Below, piece after piece: positions 17,075 to 26,400 of a stretch of DNA of 64,000 bases (the first letter of the stretch is position 1; each line of letters starts with the position of its first letter). The DNA comes from Dyadobacter soli (GTDB taxonomy: Bacteria > Bacteroidota > Bacteroidia > Cytophagales > Spirosomataceae): NCBI RefSeq assembly GCF_900101885.1, contig NZ_FNAN01000010.1, forward strand, positions 186,001 through 250,000, in the 5' to 3' direction. The position numbers and the translations under genes were made by a program. The notes under the pieces were generated by a model. It was not told the DNA's origin and searched no databases. It was given only the letters and a program-made list of their open reading frames with translations.

Positions 17075-18001
17075 ATGATCACATTACAGGCAGAAGACCG
17101 GCAGCGAATCGCAATATCATGGGCGTGGTCCTTTGGGATTACGATTGCCATGTTGGGCTTATTCTTCTTCATCCGGCTAAGCTCATCCCTTCCGAAAGTC
17201 GAACCCATGGAATTGTTCGTGGAAGTGAACTACGGGACCAGCAAAGTGGGTAAAGGCGATGTTCAGACCTACAATAAACCCAATGACAGCAAGGTAAGAG
17301 AGAACATGAAAGCGGATGCTGAGGAGGTCAAAAAAGTAAAATCGGTGGCTACGCCGAAACCGACTCCTCCGACGCCACCCAAAATAGAGTCGCCAAAGCC
17401 CACAAAAACCGTCGCTGAGAAGCCTGCGATCACTTCGAAGGTAGAGAGCCCGGTGGAGGCGCCCGAAAAGACTGACGTCAAAAAATCGACGGGAAGCGAA
17501 AATGCATCGGCACCCGTATCCAAGCCAGCACCTGAAAAGGCGGTTAACAAGGATGCATTGTTCAGCAAATCTTCCGGTGCGAAATCGGGAAGCAACGGTA
17601 CCAATGGCACCAAAACCGGCATTGGCGGGAACAACAACGGCGACGACGCGGAAGGTGTGGGCGATAAAGGATCCAAAACAGGAAGCCTTTTTGCAAAAAC
17701 CTATAAAGGAGAAGGCGGCGGTGGAGGGACCAATGTAGGTCTTAACCTCTCCGGTTGGAGCTGGTCGAGACGGCCGGTTGTAGACGATAATTCGGATGCG
17801 ACGGGTGATATTACATTCAAAATTACGGTTGACAAGAATGGCCGTGTGAAAAGTGTCATTACCCAGGCAACGACGGTTACCGACTATGCGGTTGTCAATA
17901 AATACAAAAGTGCCGTAAGAGACCTTACTTTCGTGCCGAAATCAGCCAACGTACCGGACGAATCGATCGGTACTATCACATTTAAAATACGTTCACGCTA
18001 A
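17075..18001 (+). CDS. tonB: TonB-like energy transducer
   Basis: A 308-residue protein with one N-terminal membrane anchor (about 15-34, WAWSFGITIAMLGLFFFIRL), then a Pro/Lys/Glu-rich periplasmic spacer (for example TPKPTPPTPPKIESPKPTKT). A Gly/Asn-rich segment follows, then a C-terminal TonB domain (GDITFKITVDKNGRVKSV...LTFVPKSANVPDESIGTITFKIR). TonB passes proton-motive energy from ExbB/ExbD to outer-membrane receptors. The gene is 8 bases before folC, so the two share a transcript. The adjacent barrel, TPR and SPOR genes may be its functional partners. ExbB and ExbD are not in the window. Confidence 0.85.
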   Translation: MITLQAEDRQRIAISWAWSFGITIAMLGLFFFIRLSSSLPKVEPMELFVEVNYGTSKVGKGDVQTYNKPNDSKVRENMKADAEEVKKVKSVATPKPTPPTPPKIESPKPTKTVAEKPAITSKVESPVEAPEKTDVKKSTGSENASAPVSKPAPEKAVNKDALFSKSSGAKSGSNGTNGTKTGIGGNNNGDDAEGVGDKGSKTGSLFAKTYKGEGGGGGTNVGLNLSGWSWSRRPVVDDNSDATGDITFKITVDKNGRVKSVITQATTVTDYAVVNKYKSAVRDLTFVPKSANVPDESIGTITFKIRSR

Positions 18002-18008
18002 TACTTAA

Positions 18009-19310
18009 ATGACATATCAGGAAACGATCGGGTATCTGTACGACAGGTTACCGGTTTTTCAGAATATCGGGGCCCGTGCTTTCAAGCCGGGCCTTCATAC
18101 TACCCGGGAGTTATGTAAAGCCCTCGGTGATCCACAGGACAAATACCCCACGATCCACATCGCCGGTACCAATGGAAAAGGGAGTACATCCCACATGCTG
18201 GCAGCGATCCTGCAAGCGTCGGGATACCGGGTGGGGCTGTATACTTCGCCTCATTTAAAGGACTTTCGCGAGCGGATACGCGTAAACGGGGCATGTGTAC
18301 CCGAAGATTTCATCATTTCATTTGTCGCTGATCAGAAATCTAACATCGATAGATTATCTCCATCCTTCTTTGAAGTCACAGTTGCGATGGCATTTTCCTA
18401 TTTCGAGCAGGCAAATGTGGATGTGGTCGTTATAGAGGTAGGCATGGGTGGCAGTCTGGATTCCACCAATATCATTATGCCGGAACTTTCGGTCATCACG
18501 AATATCAGTTTCGACCATATGCAGTTCCTGGGCGATACGCTGGGCAAAATCGCTGCTGAAAAGGCAGGTATCATTAAAAGCGGCGTTCCGGTCGTGGTGA
18601 GCGAGTACCAGAATACGGAAATTGGTGATGTGATTACGACTGCTGCCAGGGCTGCCAATGCACCGCTGACCTTTGCCTCCAATGCGTTCGAAGTTGTATT
18701 TAATGCATTGCACGAAGGAAAAATGCTCGTGGATGTGAAGGAAAAAGCCTCCGGAGCGATTTTAATGAAAGACTTGTTGGCGGACCTGACGGGTTCTTAC
18801 CAATTGAAAAATATTGCGGGCGTGTGGGCTGCGGCAAAAGCCTTGGCCTCGAAGGGTTGGAACATAACGGATGATTCGATCAGGAAGGCAATGCAGTCGG
18901 TGAGTGCAATTACGGGCCTGAAAGGGCGCTGGCAGCAGCTTCGCCAATGTCCTGACGTTTATTGCGATACGGCACATAATACCGCTGGTCTTACAATGAC
19001 TTTGGCACAGTTCGACTCGGTTTGCAAGGGAGTTAAGCGGTTTGTTGTCGGTTTTGTAGGGGATAAGGACATCTCGACCATGCTGTCGCTGTTTCCGCAA
19101 GACGCGGAATACTATTTTTGCGAACCATCGAACATGCGGGCATTAAAAGCGGAAGAACTGCAATCCAGGGCCCTGGAACACGGTTTGACAGGCAAGGCCT
19201 TCCGAAATGTGAATGAAGCCCTTGAAGAGGCTATTAAGGATTCTGCACCGGCCGACGCAATTTACGTTGGGGGTAGTACCTTTGTGGTTGCAGACATTGA
19301 AAGTTTATAG
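18009..19310 (+). CDS. folC: Folylpolyglutamate synthase / dihydrofolate synthase
   Basis: A 433-residue Mur-ligase-family enzyme that adds glutamate to dihydropteroate and folates. Visible motifs are the P-loop HIAGTNGKGSTSHML (about 50-64), YTSPHLKDFRERIRVNG, VVIEVGMGGSLDSTN and the second-domain DTAHNTAGLTMTL, where the family usually has D-x-AHN. The length is usual for the family. It lies 8 bases after tonB and 14 bases before trmB, forming one operon of unrelated functions. Confidence 0.95.
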   Translation: MTYQETIGYLYDRLPVFQNIGARAFKPGLHTTRELCKALGDPQDKYPTIHIAGTNGKGSTSHMLAAILQASGYRVGLYTSPHLKDFRERIRVNGACVPEDFIISFVADQKSNIDRLSPSFFEVTVAMAFSYFEQANVDVVVIEVGMGGSLDSTNIIMPELSVITNISFDHMQFLGDTLGKIAAEKAGIIKSGVPVVVSEYQNTEIGDVITTAARAANAPLTFASNAFEVVFNALHEGKMLVDVKEKASGAILMKDLLADLTGSYQLKNIAGVWAAAKALASKGWNITDDSIRKAMQSVSAITGLKGRWQQLRQCPDVYCDTAHNTAGLTMTLAQFDSVCKGVKRFVVGFVGDKDISTMLSLFPQDAEYYFCEPSNMRALKAEELQSRALEHGLTGKAFRNVNEALEEAIKDSAPADAIYVGGSTFVVADIESL

Positions 19311-19324
19311 AGCATACAAGCATA

Positions 19325-19984
19325 ATGGCAAGAAGAAAGTTACATCATTACCAGTTTAGTGAGCAGGCAGAAAATGTAGTCCAGGCGGGCAAACCGCTTT
19401 ATTCGGAAATAAAAGGCAATTGGAATAAGCTATATTTTAATAACGAAAGCCCGATTGTGGCAGAACTGGCATGCGGCAAAGGAGAATACACCGTTGGGCT
19501 AGGCAAAAAATTTCCTGAGAAAAACTTCATCGGAGTCGATATCAAAGGTGACCGGATTGCGCGCGGAAGTGCATTGGCTACGGAGCAGAACCTGACGAAT
19601 GTCGCCTTTCTGCGCGCAGGGATTCAATATTCCGAGGAATTCTTCGGGAACGGCGAGCTGAGTGAGATCTGGCTCATACACCCGGACCCGCAAGTACGCG
19701 ACCGTAACGAGAAATACCGGCTGACAAACCCCACTTTTTTAGCCAGGTATGCAGCATTTTTGAAAGAGGGAGGTATGTTTTTCCTGAAAACGGACAGCGA
19801 CTTTCTTTACGATTATACCTTGCAGACGCTCGGCGAGGCTCCGAACTTCCGCATTATCGAACATACCTACGATTTGTACCAGTCGCATTTGCTGGATGAG
19901 CATCATGGCGTGCGCACACATTACGAGGGCATTTTCACGGCCAAAGGTTATACGATCAAATACATTAAAGCGCAGCTGGTTTAA
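19325..19984 (+). CDS. trmB: tRNA (guanine-N7-)-methyltransferase
   Basis: A 219-residue Rossmann-fold methyltransferase that forms m7G46 in tRNA. The S-adenosylmethionine site is VAELACGKGEYTVGLG (about 44-59), followed by the acidic loop FIGVDIKGDRIARG. The family motif appears as IHPDPQVRDRNEKYRLT, the Bacteroidota form of the DPWPK...RL motif, and the C-terminus contains GVRTHYEGIF. The gene is last in the tonB-folC-trmB run, closed by a bidirectional terminator shared with gap. Confidence 0.95.
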   Translation: MARRKLHHYQFSEQAENVVQAGKPLYSEIKGNWNKLYFNNESPIVAELACGKGEYTVGLGKKFPEKNFIGVDIKGDRIARGSALATEQNLTNVAFLRAGIQYSEEFFGNGELSEIWLIHPDPQVRDRNEKYRLTNPTFLARYAAFLKEGGMFFLKTDSDFLYDYTLQTLGEAPNFRIIEHTYDLYQSHLLDEHHGVRTHYEGIFTAKGYTIKYIKAQLV

Positions 19985-19998
19985 CACCGGCGCAAAAG

Positions 19999-20038
19999 AA
20001 AAGGGCCCGTTCCAGCATTTGCCGGAACGGGCCCTTTT
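19999..20038. terminator. Bidirectional terminator between trmB and gap
   Basis: Perfect 15-base arms (19999-20013 and 20024-20038, core GGGCCCGTTCC) have As on the left and Ts on the right, so the hairpin works on either strand. It lies 15 bases after the trmB stop and 17 bases beyond the gap stop. Confidence 0.93.
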
Positions 20039-20054
20039 ACATTAAAGTATGTTA

Positions 20055-21068
20055 TTACTTCTGGATCAAACCAGCGAAGTAGTAAACAGTTCTTACGAGC
20101 TGAGATACATATGACATCTCGTTATCGTACCAAGAAACAGTTCTAACAAGCTGAACGTCACCTACTTTCTGAACGCGTGTTTGCGTAGCGTCGAAAAGTG
20201 AACCGTAGCTGATACCGATGATGTCGCTGCTCACGATTTCATCTTCAGTGTAGCCGTAGCTCTCGTTAGCAGCAGCTTTCATGGCAGCATTGATTTCTTC
20301 AACGCTTGTTTCGCGGCCCAAAACCACTGTCAATTCAGTGAGTGAACCTGTGAGAGTAGGAACGCGTTGTGCAGAACCGTCGAGTTTACCTTTCAATGAA
20401 GGCAATACCAGACCAATCGCTTTCGCAGCACCAGTGCTGTTTGGAACGATGTTCTGAGCAGCAGCTCTCGCTCTTCTCAAATCGCCTTTCGGGTGCGGTG
20501 CATCCTGGGTGTTCTGATCGTTGGTGTAGGCGTGGATGGTAGTCATCAAGCCGTTCACGATACCAAATTTGTCTTCCAATACCTGCGCCATTGGAGCAAG
20601 GCAGTTGGTAGTACATGAAGCACCGCTGATGATGGTTTCAGAACCGTCGAGGATGTCGTGGTTCACGTTGAAAACGATTGTTTTCAGGTCGCCGGTAGCA
20701 GGAGCGGAGATAACCACTTTTTTAGCACCCGCTTTGATGTGTGCACTTGCAGACTCTGCGCTGGTGAAGAAGCCTGTACATTCAAGTACTACGTCTACAT
20801 CGTGTTGTGCCCAGGGAATTTGTGCGGGGTCACGTTGTGCGTAGATTACAATGTTTTCGCCATTAACGACAACTGAGTTGTCAGTCGACTTAACGTCAGC
20901 ATCGAAACGTCCTTGTGCAGTATCGTATTTGAGAAGATGTGCTAATACTTTTGGACTGGTCAAATCATTGATGGCTACGATATCGATGCCCTCCATGTTG
21001 TAGATTTGACGGTAAACAAGGCGGCCGATGCGGCCAAATCCGTTGATTGCGACTTTTACTTTTGACAT
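20055..21068 (-). CDS. gap: Glyceraldehyde-3-phosphate dehydrogenase, type I
   Basis: A 337-residue glycolytic enzyme converting glyceraldehyde 3-phosphate to 1,3-bisphosphoglycerate. The NAD fold begins VKVAINGFGRIGRLVYRQ. The Asp at about position 35 (INDLT) fits NAD rather than NADP preference. The catalytic Cys152 lies in SGASCTTNCLAP and His179 in TTIHAYTND. The C-terminal WYDNEMSYVSQLV is typical. It is monocistronic, with a strong terminator and a 391-base upstream region. Confidence 0.98.
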   Translation of the reverse strand: MSKVKVAINGFGRIGRLVYRQIYNMEGIDIVAINDLTSPKVLAHLLKYDTAQGRFDADVKSTDNSVVVNGENIVIYAQRDPAQIPWAQHDVDVVLECTGFFTSAESASAHIKAGAKKVVISAPATGDLKTIVFNVNHDILDGSETIISGASCTTNCLAPMAQVLEDKFGIVNGLMTTIHAYTNDQNTQDAPHPKGDLRRARAAAQNIVPNSTGAAKAIGLVLPSLKGKLDGSAQRVPTLTGSLTELTVVLGRETSVEEINAAMKAAANESYGYTEDEIVSSDIIGISYGSLFDATQTRVQKVGDVQLVRTVSWYDNEMSYVSQLVRTVYYFAGLIQK

Positions 21069-21459
21069 ATCGAGGTAGATTGGTTATTTCAGCCGCAATA
21101 TTAATAAAAATGTACGCGGATGAAAAGGATTGAGGGAAATATAAGCAGAGAAGTAATCAAGAGAGAGAATAGCTACCATTTTTAGCAAAATACCCAGAAA
21201 ATAGCCAATTAGTTAGTATTTCAGGTTTTGGATTTGCTAATTTAAATAGTATGCATTAACTGTCTATTGTTACTTACTGTATTGTTATAGCACTCCCAGG
21301 CTCGATTTTGATGCTATCTTATTATGGATTATACTTGTATTAACGCTTTGTTTTTGCACTCGCGGTCCATAATGATTTTAAAGAATTTTATTCTTATCAT
21401 ACACGTAAGTTTCTATAAAACAGAGCATTAAATGTCATTTATTAATCTTTTGCTTTAAC
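21069..21459. other. AT-rich divergent intergenic region, gap / dapD
   Basis: 391 bases without a gene. It must hold promoters for gap (leftward) and dapD (rightward). I find no exact TAnnTTTG match with good spacing on either strand. Near misses include TATTTTG on the minus strand near 21190 and a TCTTTTG stretch just before dapD. No strong hairpin is visible. Confidence 0.4.
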
Positions 21460-22275
21460 ATGAATTTTACTGAACAAATTGAGAATTACTGGACCAACCG
21501 TGAATTATTAAAAGAGGAGTCCACAAAAAGTTTTATACGTGAAATAATTGAAGAAGTGGATAAGGGTAGGCTTCGCGTAGCCGAACCGGATGCTAATGGC
21601 GGATGGCTCGTAAACGAAGCGCTAAAAAAAGCGATCATCCTTTACTTCCCAATCCAGCAAATGCAGATTAGCGAAGTCGGGATTTTCGAATACCACGATA
21701 AAATGAAACTAAAATCGGGCTATGAGCAACTTGGCGTACGGGTAGTACCACCGGCAGTGGCCAGGTACGGTGCCTATATTTCAAAAGGAGTAGTGCTCAT
21801 GCCTTCGTATGTAAACATTGGCGCCTATATAGATGAAGGTACAATGGTCGATACCTGGGCGACGGTGGGAAGCTGCGCGCAGATCGGCAAGAACGTTCAC
21901 CTGAGTGGCGGCGTAGGAATAGGAGGGGTGCTCGAACCGGTTCAGGCAGCTCCCGTTATCATAGAAGACGGCGCATTTATCGGCTCTCGTTGTATCGTTG
22001 TCGAAGGTGCACGCGTAGGCAAAAGAGCGGTTCTGGGCGCTGGCGTAACGATTACAGGTAGCTCAAAGATCATCGACGTTACCGGTAGCGAGCCCGTGGA
22101 ATACAAAGGATATGTGCCTGAGGACTCCGTAGTGATCCCTGGAACACTGCCCAAAGAATTTGCCGCTGGTACTTATCACGTACCTTGTGCGCTGATTATC
22201 GGCAAGCGTAAACCAAGCACAGACCTTAAAACTTCCCTGAACGACGCACTCCGCGACAATAGCGTAGCAGTGTAG
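21460..22275 (+). CDS. dapD: 2,3,4,5-tetrahydropyridine-2,6-dicarboxylate N-succinyltransferase
   Basis: A 271-residue enzyme of the succinylase branch of lysine/diaminopimelate synthesis, which also supplies peptidoglycan. The N-terminal helical domain has GRLRVAEPDANGGWLVNEALKKAI. The C-terminal left-handed beta-helix is made of hexapeptide repeats (about 100-220), with VGSCAQIGKNVHLSGGVGIGGVLEP and GAFIGSRCIVVEGARVG. The length is normal. It appears to be transcribed alone. Confidence 0.96.
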   Translation: MNFTEQIENYWTNRELLKEESTKSFIREIIEEVDKGRLRVAEPDANGGWLVNEALKKAIILYFPIQQMQISEVGIFEYHDKMKLKSGYEQLGVRVVPPAVARYGAYISKGVVLMPSYVNIGAYIDEGTMVDTWATVGSCAQIGKNVHLSGGVGIGGVLEPVQAAPVIIEDGAFIGSRCIVVEGARVGKRAVLGAGVTITGSSKIIDVTGSEPVEYKGYVPEDSVVIPGTLPKEFAAGTYHVPCALIIGKRKPSTDLKTSLNDALRDNSVAV

Positions 22276-22465
22276 TTCTACCGGAAATCTTCCGAATAAT
22301 TAAACCTGGGTGCGGCATGAAATCTTTTCGTGTCGCACTTATTTTTTTGCCCAAATCTGTCATTTACAATTCTCAACAACGCCTACGAAACGTTCATTCA
22401 ACTGGATGTAACATTTATTAATTACATAGTTAAATTAAGGAAGTTAGATATTTACAAATTTCAAT

Positions 22466-22496
22466 TGTTTACTACTTCATTGTGATTTACATTTGT
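22466..22496 (+). promoter_or_regulatory. Bacteroidota promoter of the XRE regulator gene
   Basis: TTG (22466-22468), 20 bases, then TACATTTG (22489-22496), an exact TAnnTTTG. The predicted transcript start (about 22503) is only about 16 bases before the ATG at 22519. Confidence 0.7.
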
Positions 22497-22518
22497 ATTG
22501 ACAATCATAAACCACAGC

Positions 22519-22908
22519 ATGGACTTGACCGATAAAATCAAACAGATATTAGTTGACAAAAATATCACCCCTTCACTTTTCGCGGATGAGATCGGGATAC
22601 AACGTTCGAGCATGTCGCATATACTTGCCGGACGAAACAAGCCGAGCCTTGACATGGTGCAGAAGATTGTGAAGCGGTTTCCCGATTTGGGTATCAGTTG
22701 GATTCTCGATGACGAACCATTACCGGAAATAGCACCGGAGCCGGCAAATGAACCGGTCTTAGAATCGCGCAAAAAAGTAACTTCCGCGCCACAACCCGCA
22801 CAACCAAACCTCGTAAAGGAGAAACCGGTTGTTTTACCTGAGAAAAAAATAGAAAAAGTGCTTATTTTCTATTCTGACGGCACTTTTCAGGAGTACAAGC
22901 ACGCGTGA
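22519..22908 (+). CDS. XRE-family helix-turn-helix regulator
   Basis: A 129-residue DNA-binding protein. The N-terminal HTH (about 5-60) reads IKQILVDKNITPSLFADEIGIQRSSMSHILAGRNKPSLDMVQKI. A Pro/Glu-rich linker follows, and the C-terminus ends with KVLIFYSDGTFQEYKHA. I chose ATG 22519 (MDLTDKIKQ) because the promoter at 22466-22496 leaves no room for the upstream TTG. Its targets are unknown. The nearby susC locus is a possible one, but nothing in the sequence proves it. Confidence 0.85.
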   Translation: MDLTDKIKQILVDKNITPSLFADEIGIQRSSMSHILAGRNKPSLDMVQKIVKRFPDLGISWILDDEPLPEIAPEPANEPVLESRKKVTSAPQPAQPNLVKEKPVVLPEKKIEKVLIFYSDGTFQEYKHA

Positions 22909-23205
22909 GAAAAATCGGGAATGAAATTCAAAAATATGGAATGTGTAGTAAAAGCAACGCCTTGATCCACAAAACGTATTAGGATAACCGTCATCACTCA
23001 ATATAAAACCTTCAAGTAGCCTGGCCTCGTTTGCGGCCATCTCGGATTTCCCATCTTGTGCTATGAAATCTTCCCCTCAGATTTTGTAGCATTTCCATTC
23101 AACAGGAATTCACTGTATGCCATCAGCTTACCTGGGCGAAAGTAGTCGCGCCGGGGCTGATGGCATTTTTTTCGTTCCCGACTAATAATTTTCAAAGTAT
23201 ACCGG
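22909..23205. other. Gene-free stretch holding a structured terminator
   Basis: About 300 bases between the XRE stop and regulatory copy A. I see no convincing gene. The main structure is the large hairpin at 23117-23172. The 200 bases between the XRE stop and that hairpin could be a long 3' untranslated region or a small RNA; no clear TAnnTTTG promoter was found in it. Confidence 0.4.
23117..23172 (+). terminator. Terminator with branched loop, far downstream of XRE gene
   Basis: The arms ATGCCATCAGC (23117-23127) and GCTGATGGCAT (23156-23166) pair perfectly and are followed by a T-run. The 28-base loop can itself form a short GC helix (GGCG/CGCC). It lies 209 bases after the XRE stop. Confidence 0.8.
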
Positions 23206-23248
23206 ACAGCACAGGATAGTAGCGACTCCAAATACCGATACTATTGTA
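23206..23248 (+). promoter_or_regulatory. Shared two-part regulatory element, copy A (susC1)
   Basis: ACAGCACAGGATAGT (23206-23220), 18 bases, TACTATTGTA (23239-23248). The second box resembles the Bacteroidota -7 element TAnnTTTG with T to A at one position. The first box would sit at about -45 to -30, in place of the usual TTTG. The same two boxes with identical spacing occur at 28390, 32653 and 37897. The ATG of susC1 is 218 bases downstream, giving a long leader. Confidence 0.75.
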
Positions 23249-23465
23249 AAATAATATAATTCAAATCATTAATTGTACATATCAAACATAGTGATGTGTA
23301 TGTATGTTAAGGTCAATCAATTGTCTCCCGGCAACAGGTTTGAATTTATTGTCCCGTTCCGGCCATTCTGGCCACCATGTTCCACTCAAACCCGCGCATA
23401 TGAAGAGAACCAAAGCATGAGCACCATTTTGCAAACAAATTATTAACTATTCCAATCCTAAACGT

Positions 23466-26400
23466 ATGAATCAACCTCGACAATTAAGATTCGATACAGG
23501 ACTGCGTCCGCTCCGTAAGCTGATGCTCGGCCATGTATTATTAGGTGTAGCGTTCGCCGGCTTCTGTGAAGCACCGGCAATTGCCGCACCGATGAAATAT
23601 CCGATTCTGGTGACCGCCGACCGGTCGCTCGGCGGAAAAGTTACCGATGAAAATGGCGCCGGGCTCCCGGGGGTAAGCGTCGTTGTGAAAGGTTCCAGCA
23701 CCGGAACCGTGAGCGACGCCGAAGGCCGTTATACCATCAATGTACCCGAAACGGGCGGCCCGGTTTTAGTTTTTTCTTTTGTCGGGTACGTACCAAAAGA
23801 GATTACAGTCGGAAATCAAACTACTTTGGACGTTCAATTAGCCGTGGATAACAAAGCATTGGAAGAAGTAGTGGTGGTGGGTTACGGTACCCAGCGCAAG
23901 CGCGACATTACTTCGGCCGTTTCCAACATCAACATGGAGGATATCGGTGAAGTGCCCAAGTCGAACGTTACCCGGATGATCCAGGGCCAGGCGCCAGGGG
24001 TGATCATCAAACAGAAAAGTGGTACGCCGGGCCAGCAATTTGAAGTGAAGGTCCGTGGTATCAGCTCGCTTGGTGCCGGTAGCGATCCCTTGTATGTTAT
24101 CGATGGGTTTCCGGTCGGTATCTCGGTCGGTCAAAACCTTAACCCGAACGATATCGAAACCATCACCGTGCTGAAAGATGCGGCTTCTACGGCCATTTAT
24201 GGTGCCCGTGGTTCCAATGGTGTGGTCTTGATTACCACGAAATCGGCCAAGGAAGGCAAAACCAACCTGAACATTTCGGTCGATTATGGTATCCAGAATG
24301 TACCCGATTCCAGGAAAACCAAAGTGCTGAACGGCCAGGATTTCGCGCAGTTCAAGAAGGAGGTTTTTATCGGACGTTTCGTGCTGGCTAACAAACGGCA
24401 GCCGAGCGTTGAAGAGATACCCCTGGATTTCCGTAGCCCTGGCGATACCAAGTATTCTACCAATTGGTTCGACCTCATCCTGAACAACAATGCACCTTAC
24501 ACAGATGTAAACCTGTCGCTGTCGTCCGGAAAAGGGCCTATCAAATCAATGGTCTCCATCGGCTATTACAAGGAAGAAGGTGCTTTAAAATACACCGATT
24601 ATGACCGGGCTTCCATTCGTACCAACCTTTCCGGTGACGTTAACAAGTTCATTTCCATGGGTGTAAATATTGCCGGAAGTTATTCTCGTTCGAGCCTGGC
24701 TGCCACGGATGGTCGCAGCGCGTTGGTCGGCCTTACGCTGATCAGCGACCCGCGTTATCCGGCCTACGATGAGAAGGGCGATCTGATCCCTTACTACAAT
24801 GGTGTAGGTGATATTTTCGGTTTTCCAAACCCGCTTTACCTGCTCAAGGCTATCAGCCGCGACCGTAACATCGCCGATGTGCTGGCCAACGGTTACATTG
24901 AGTTCAATATCGCCAAAGGATTGAAATTCAGGACTTCGGTGAATGCAAAGATCAATTATAACAAGTACAAGGAATATGTTCCTTCTACGATTGGTCTGGC
25001 CATCGCAACCGGCACGAATGGCGCGCCTCCGCGTATCGCAAGCGAGCGCGACGATGTGGAAGAGCTGCGTAACTACACTGCTGACCAGTTACTTACCTAT
25101 AATGTCAACTTTGGGGAGAACCATCACCTGGACGCCATGCTCGGTTATACGGCCCAGCAGGAAATCGTGAAAGGTTTGTATGGCGCCGGTAATACGTTCC
25201 CCGACGACCTTGCGCCATTCCTCGGTAATGCAACCATCCGTTCGTCCAACTCCATCGAGCGTAAATGGACGATGCTCGCTTACCTGGCTCGTTTGAACTA
25301 CTCATTCAAAGACCGCTACCTCCTCTCCGCATCATTCCGCAGGGAGGGTAGCTCGCGTTTCAGCGAAGGCCATAAATTCGGTAATTTCCCCGCGGTATCC
25401 GTAGGTTGGAGGTTGTCGGAAGAACCATTCATTCCCAAAGCAGCATGGTTGACAGACCTGAAACTCCGTGGTAGCTGGGGTATGACGGGTAACAACACGT
25501 ACCGGGTGACTGCCAACAACAACTTTGGCACAGGGCAAAATGCAACCGACGACGGTAACTACGCCAGTCTTGCATTCCTTGGTCTGAACAACTACGTGTT
25601 CAACAATGCGCTGGCTTCCGGTAAAACGGTATCCGGTTTCGCCAATTCGCAACTGACCTGGGAAAAATCCAACCAGTTGAACATTGGTCTCGATCTGGCG
25701 ACATTCAACAACCGTCTGGTATTTACAGTGGAATACTACAAAAAGATCACAGACGACATGTTGCTGGGTTATAATATTCCGGCAGTTTCCGGGTTTACAT
25801 CGACCCTCAAAAACCTGGGTAAAGTGCAAAACCAGGGTGTCGAAATCGCGGGTAGTTACCGGGTAAAAATCGGTCAGGTGAGTTTCAGAACCAATGCAAA
25901 CATCACCTTCAACCGCAATAAGATCCTGGAAATCCGCGGGCAGAACGATTTCATCCTGCAAGGAAGCCAGTATGGCGGTTACAACATTCAGCAGGTTGGC
26001 CGGCCGATCGGTATGATTTTCGGTTACAAAAAGCTGGGTATCTTCAACACCCAGGCGGAAATAGACGCTGCTCCATTGCAGGAGGGTGCCGTGCCGGGTG
26101 CTATGAAGTTTGCGGATCTCCACGGAGCCGCGGATGGCGGTCCTGACGGCATCGTTTCCTACGATACCAAAGACATGACCGAAATCGGCAACCCTAACCC
26201 GAAATTCAACTGGGGATGGACGATCGGCGCCGACTACAAGCGCTTCGATGTAAGCGTTCTCCTGATGGGAGCGCACAAATTCGACATTTACCGGAACATC
26301 GAAGCTTCTACGATGAATATGGACGGTGTTTTCAACGTACTCGAAAAGGCGAAAGATCGTTGGCGTTCAGCTGAAAACCCGGGATCAAACCCCAATGCCA

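Noticed and set aside
25332..26276. 314-codon open frame antisense to susC1
   Set aside because: Same reason: a mirror of SusC coding sequence with no family features.
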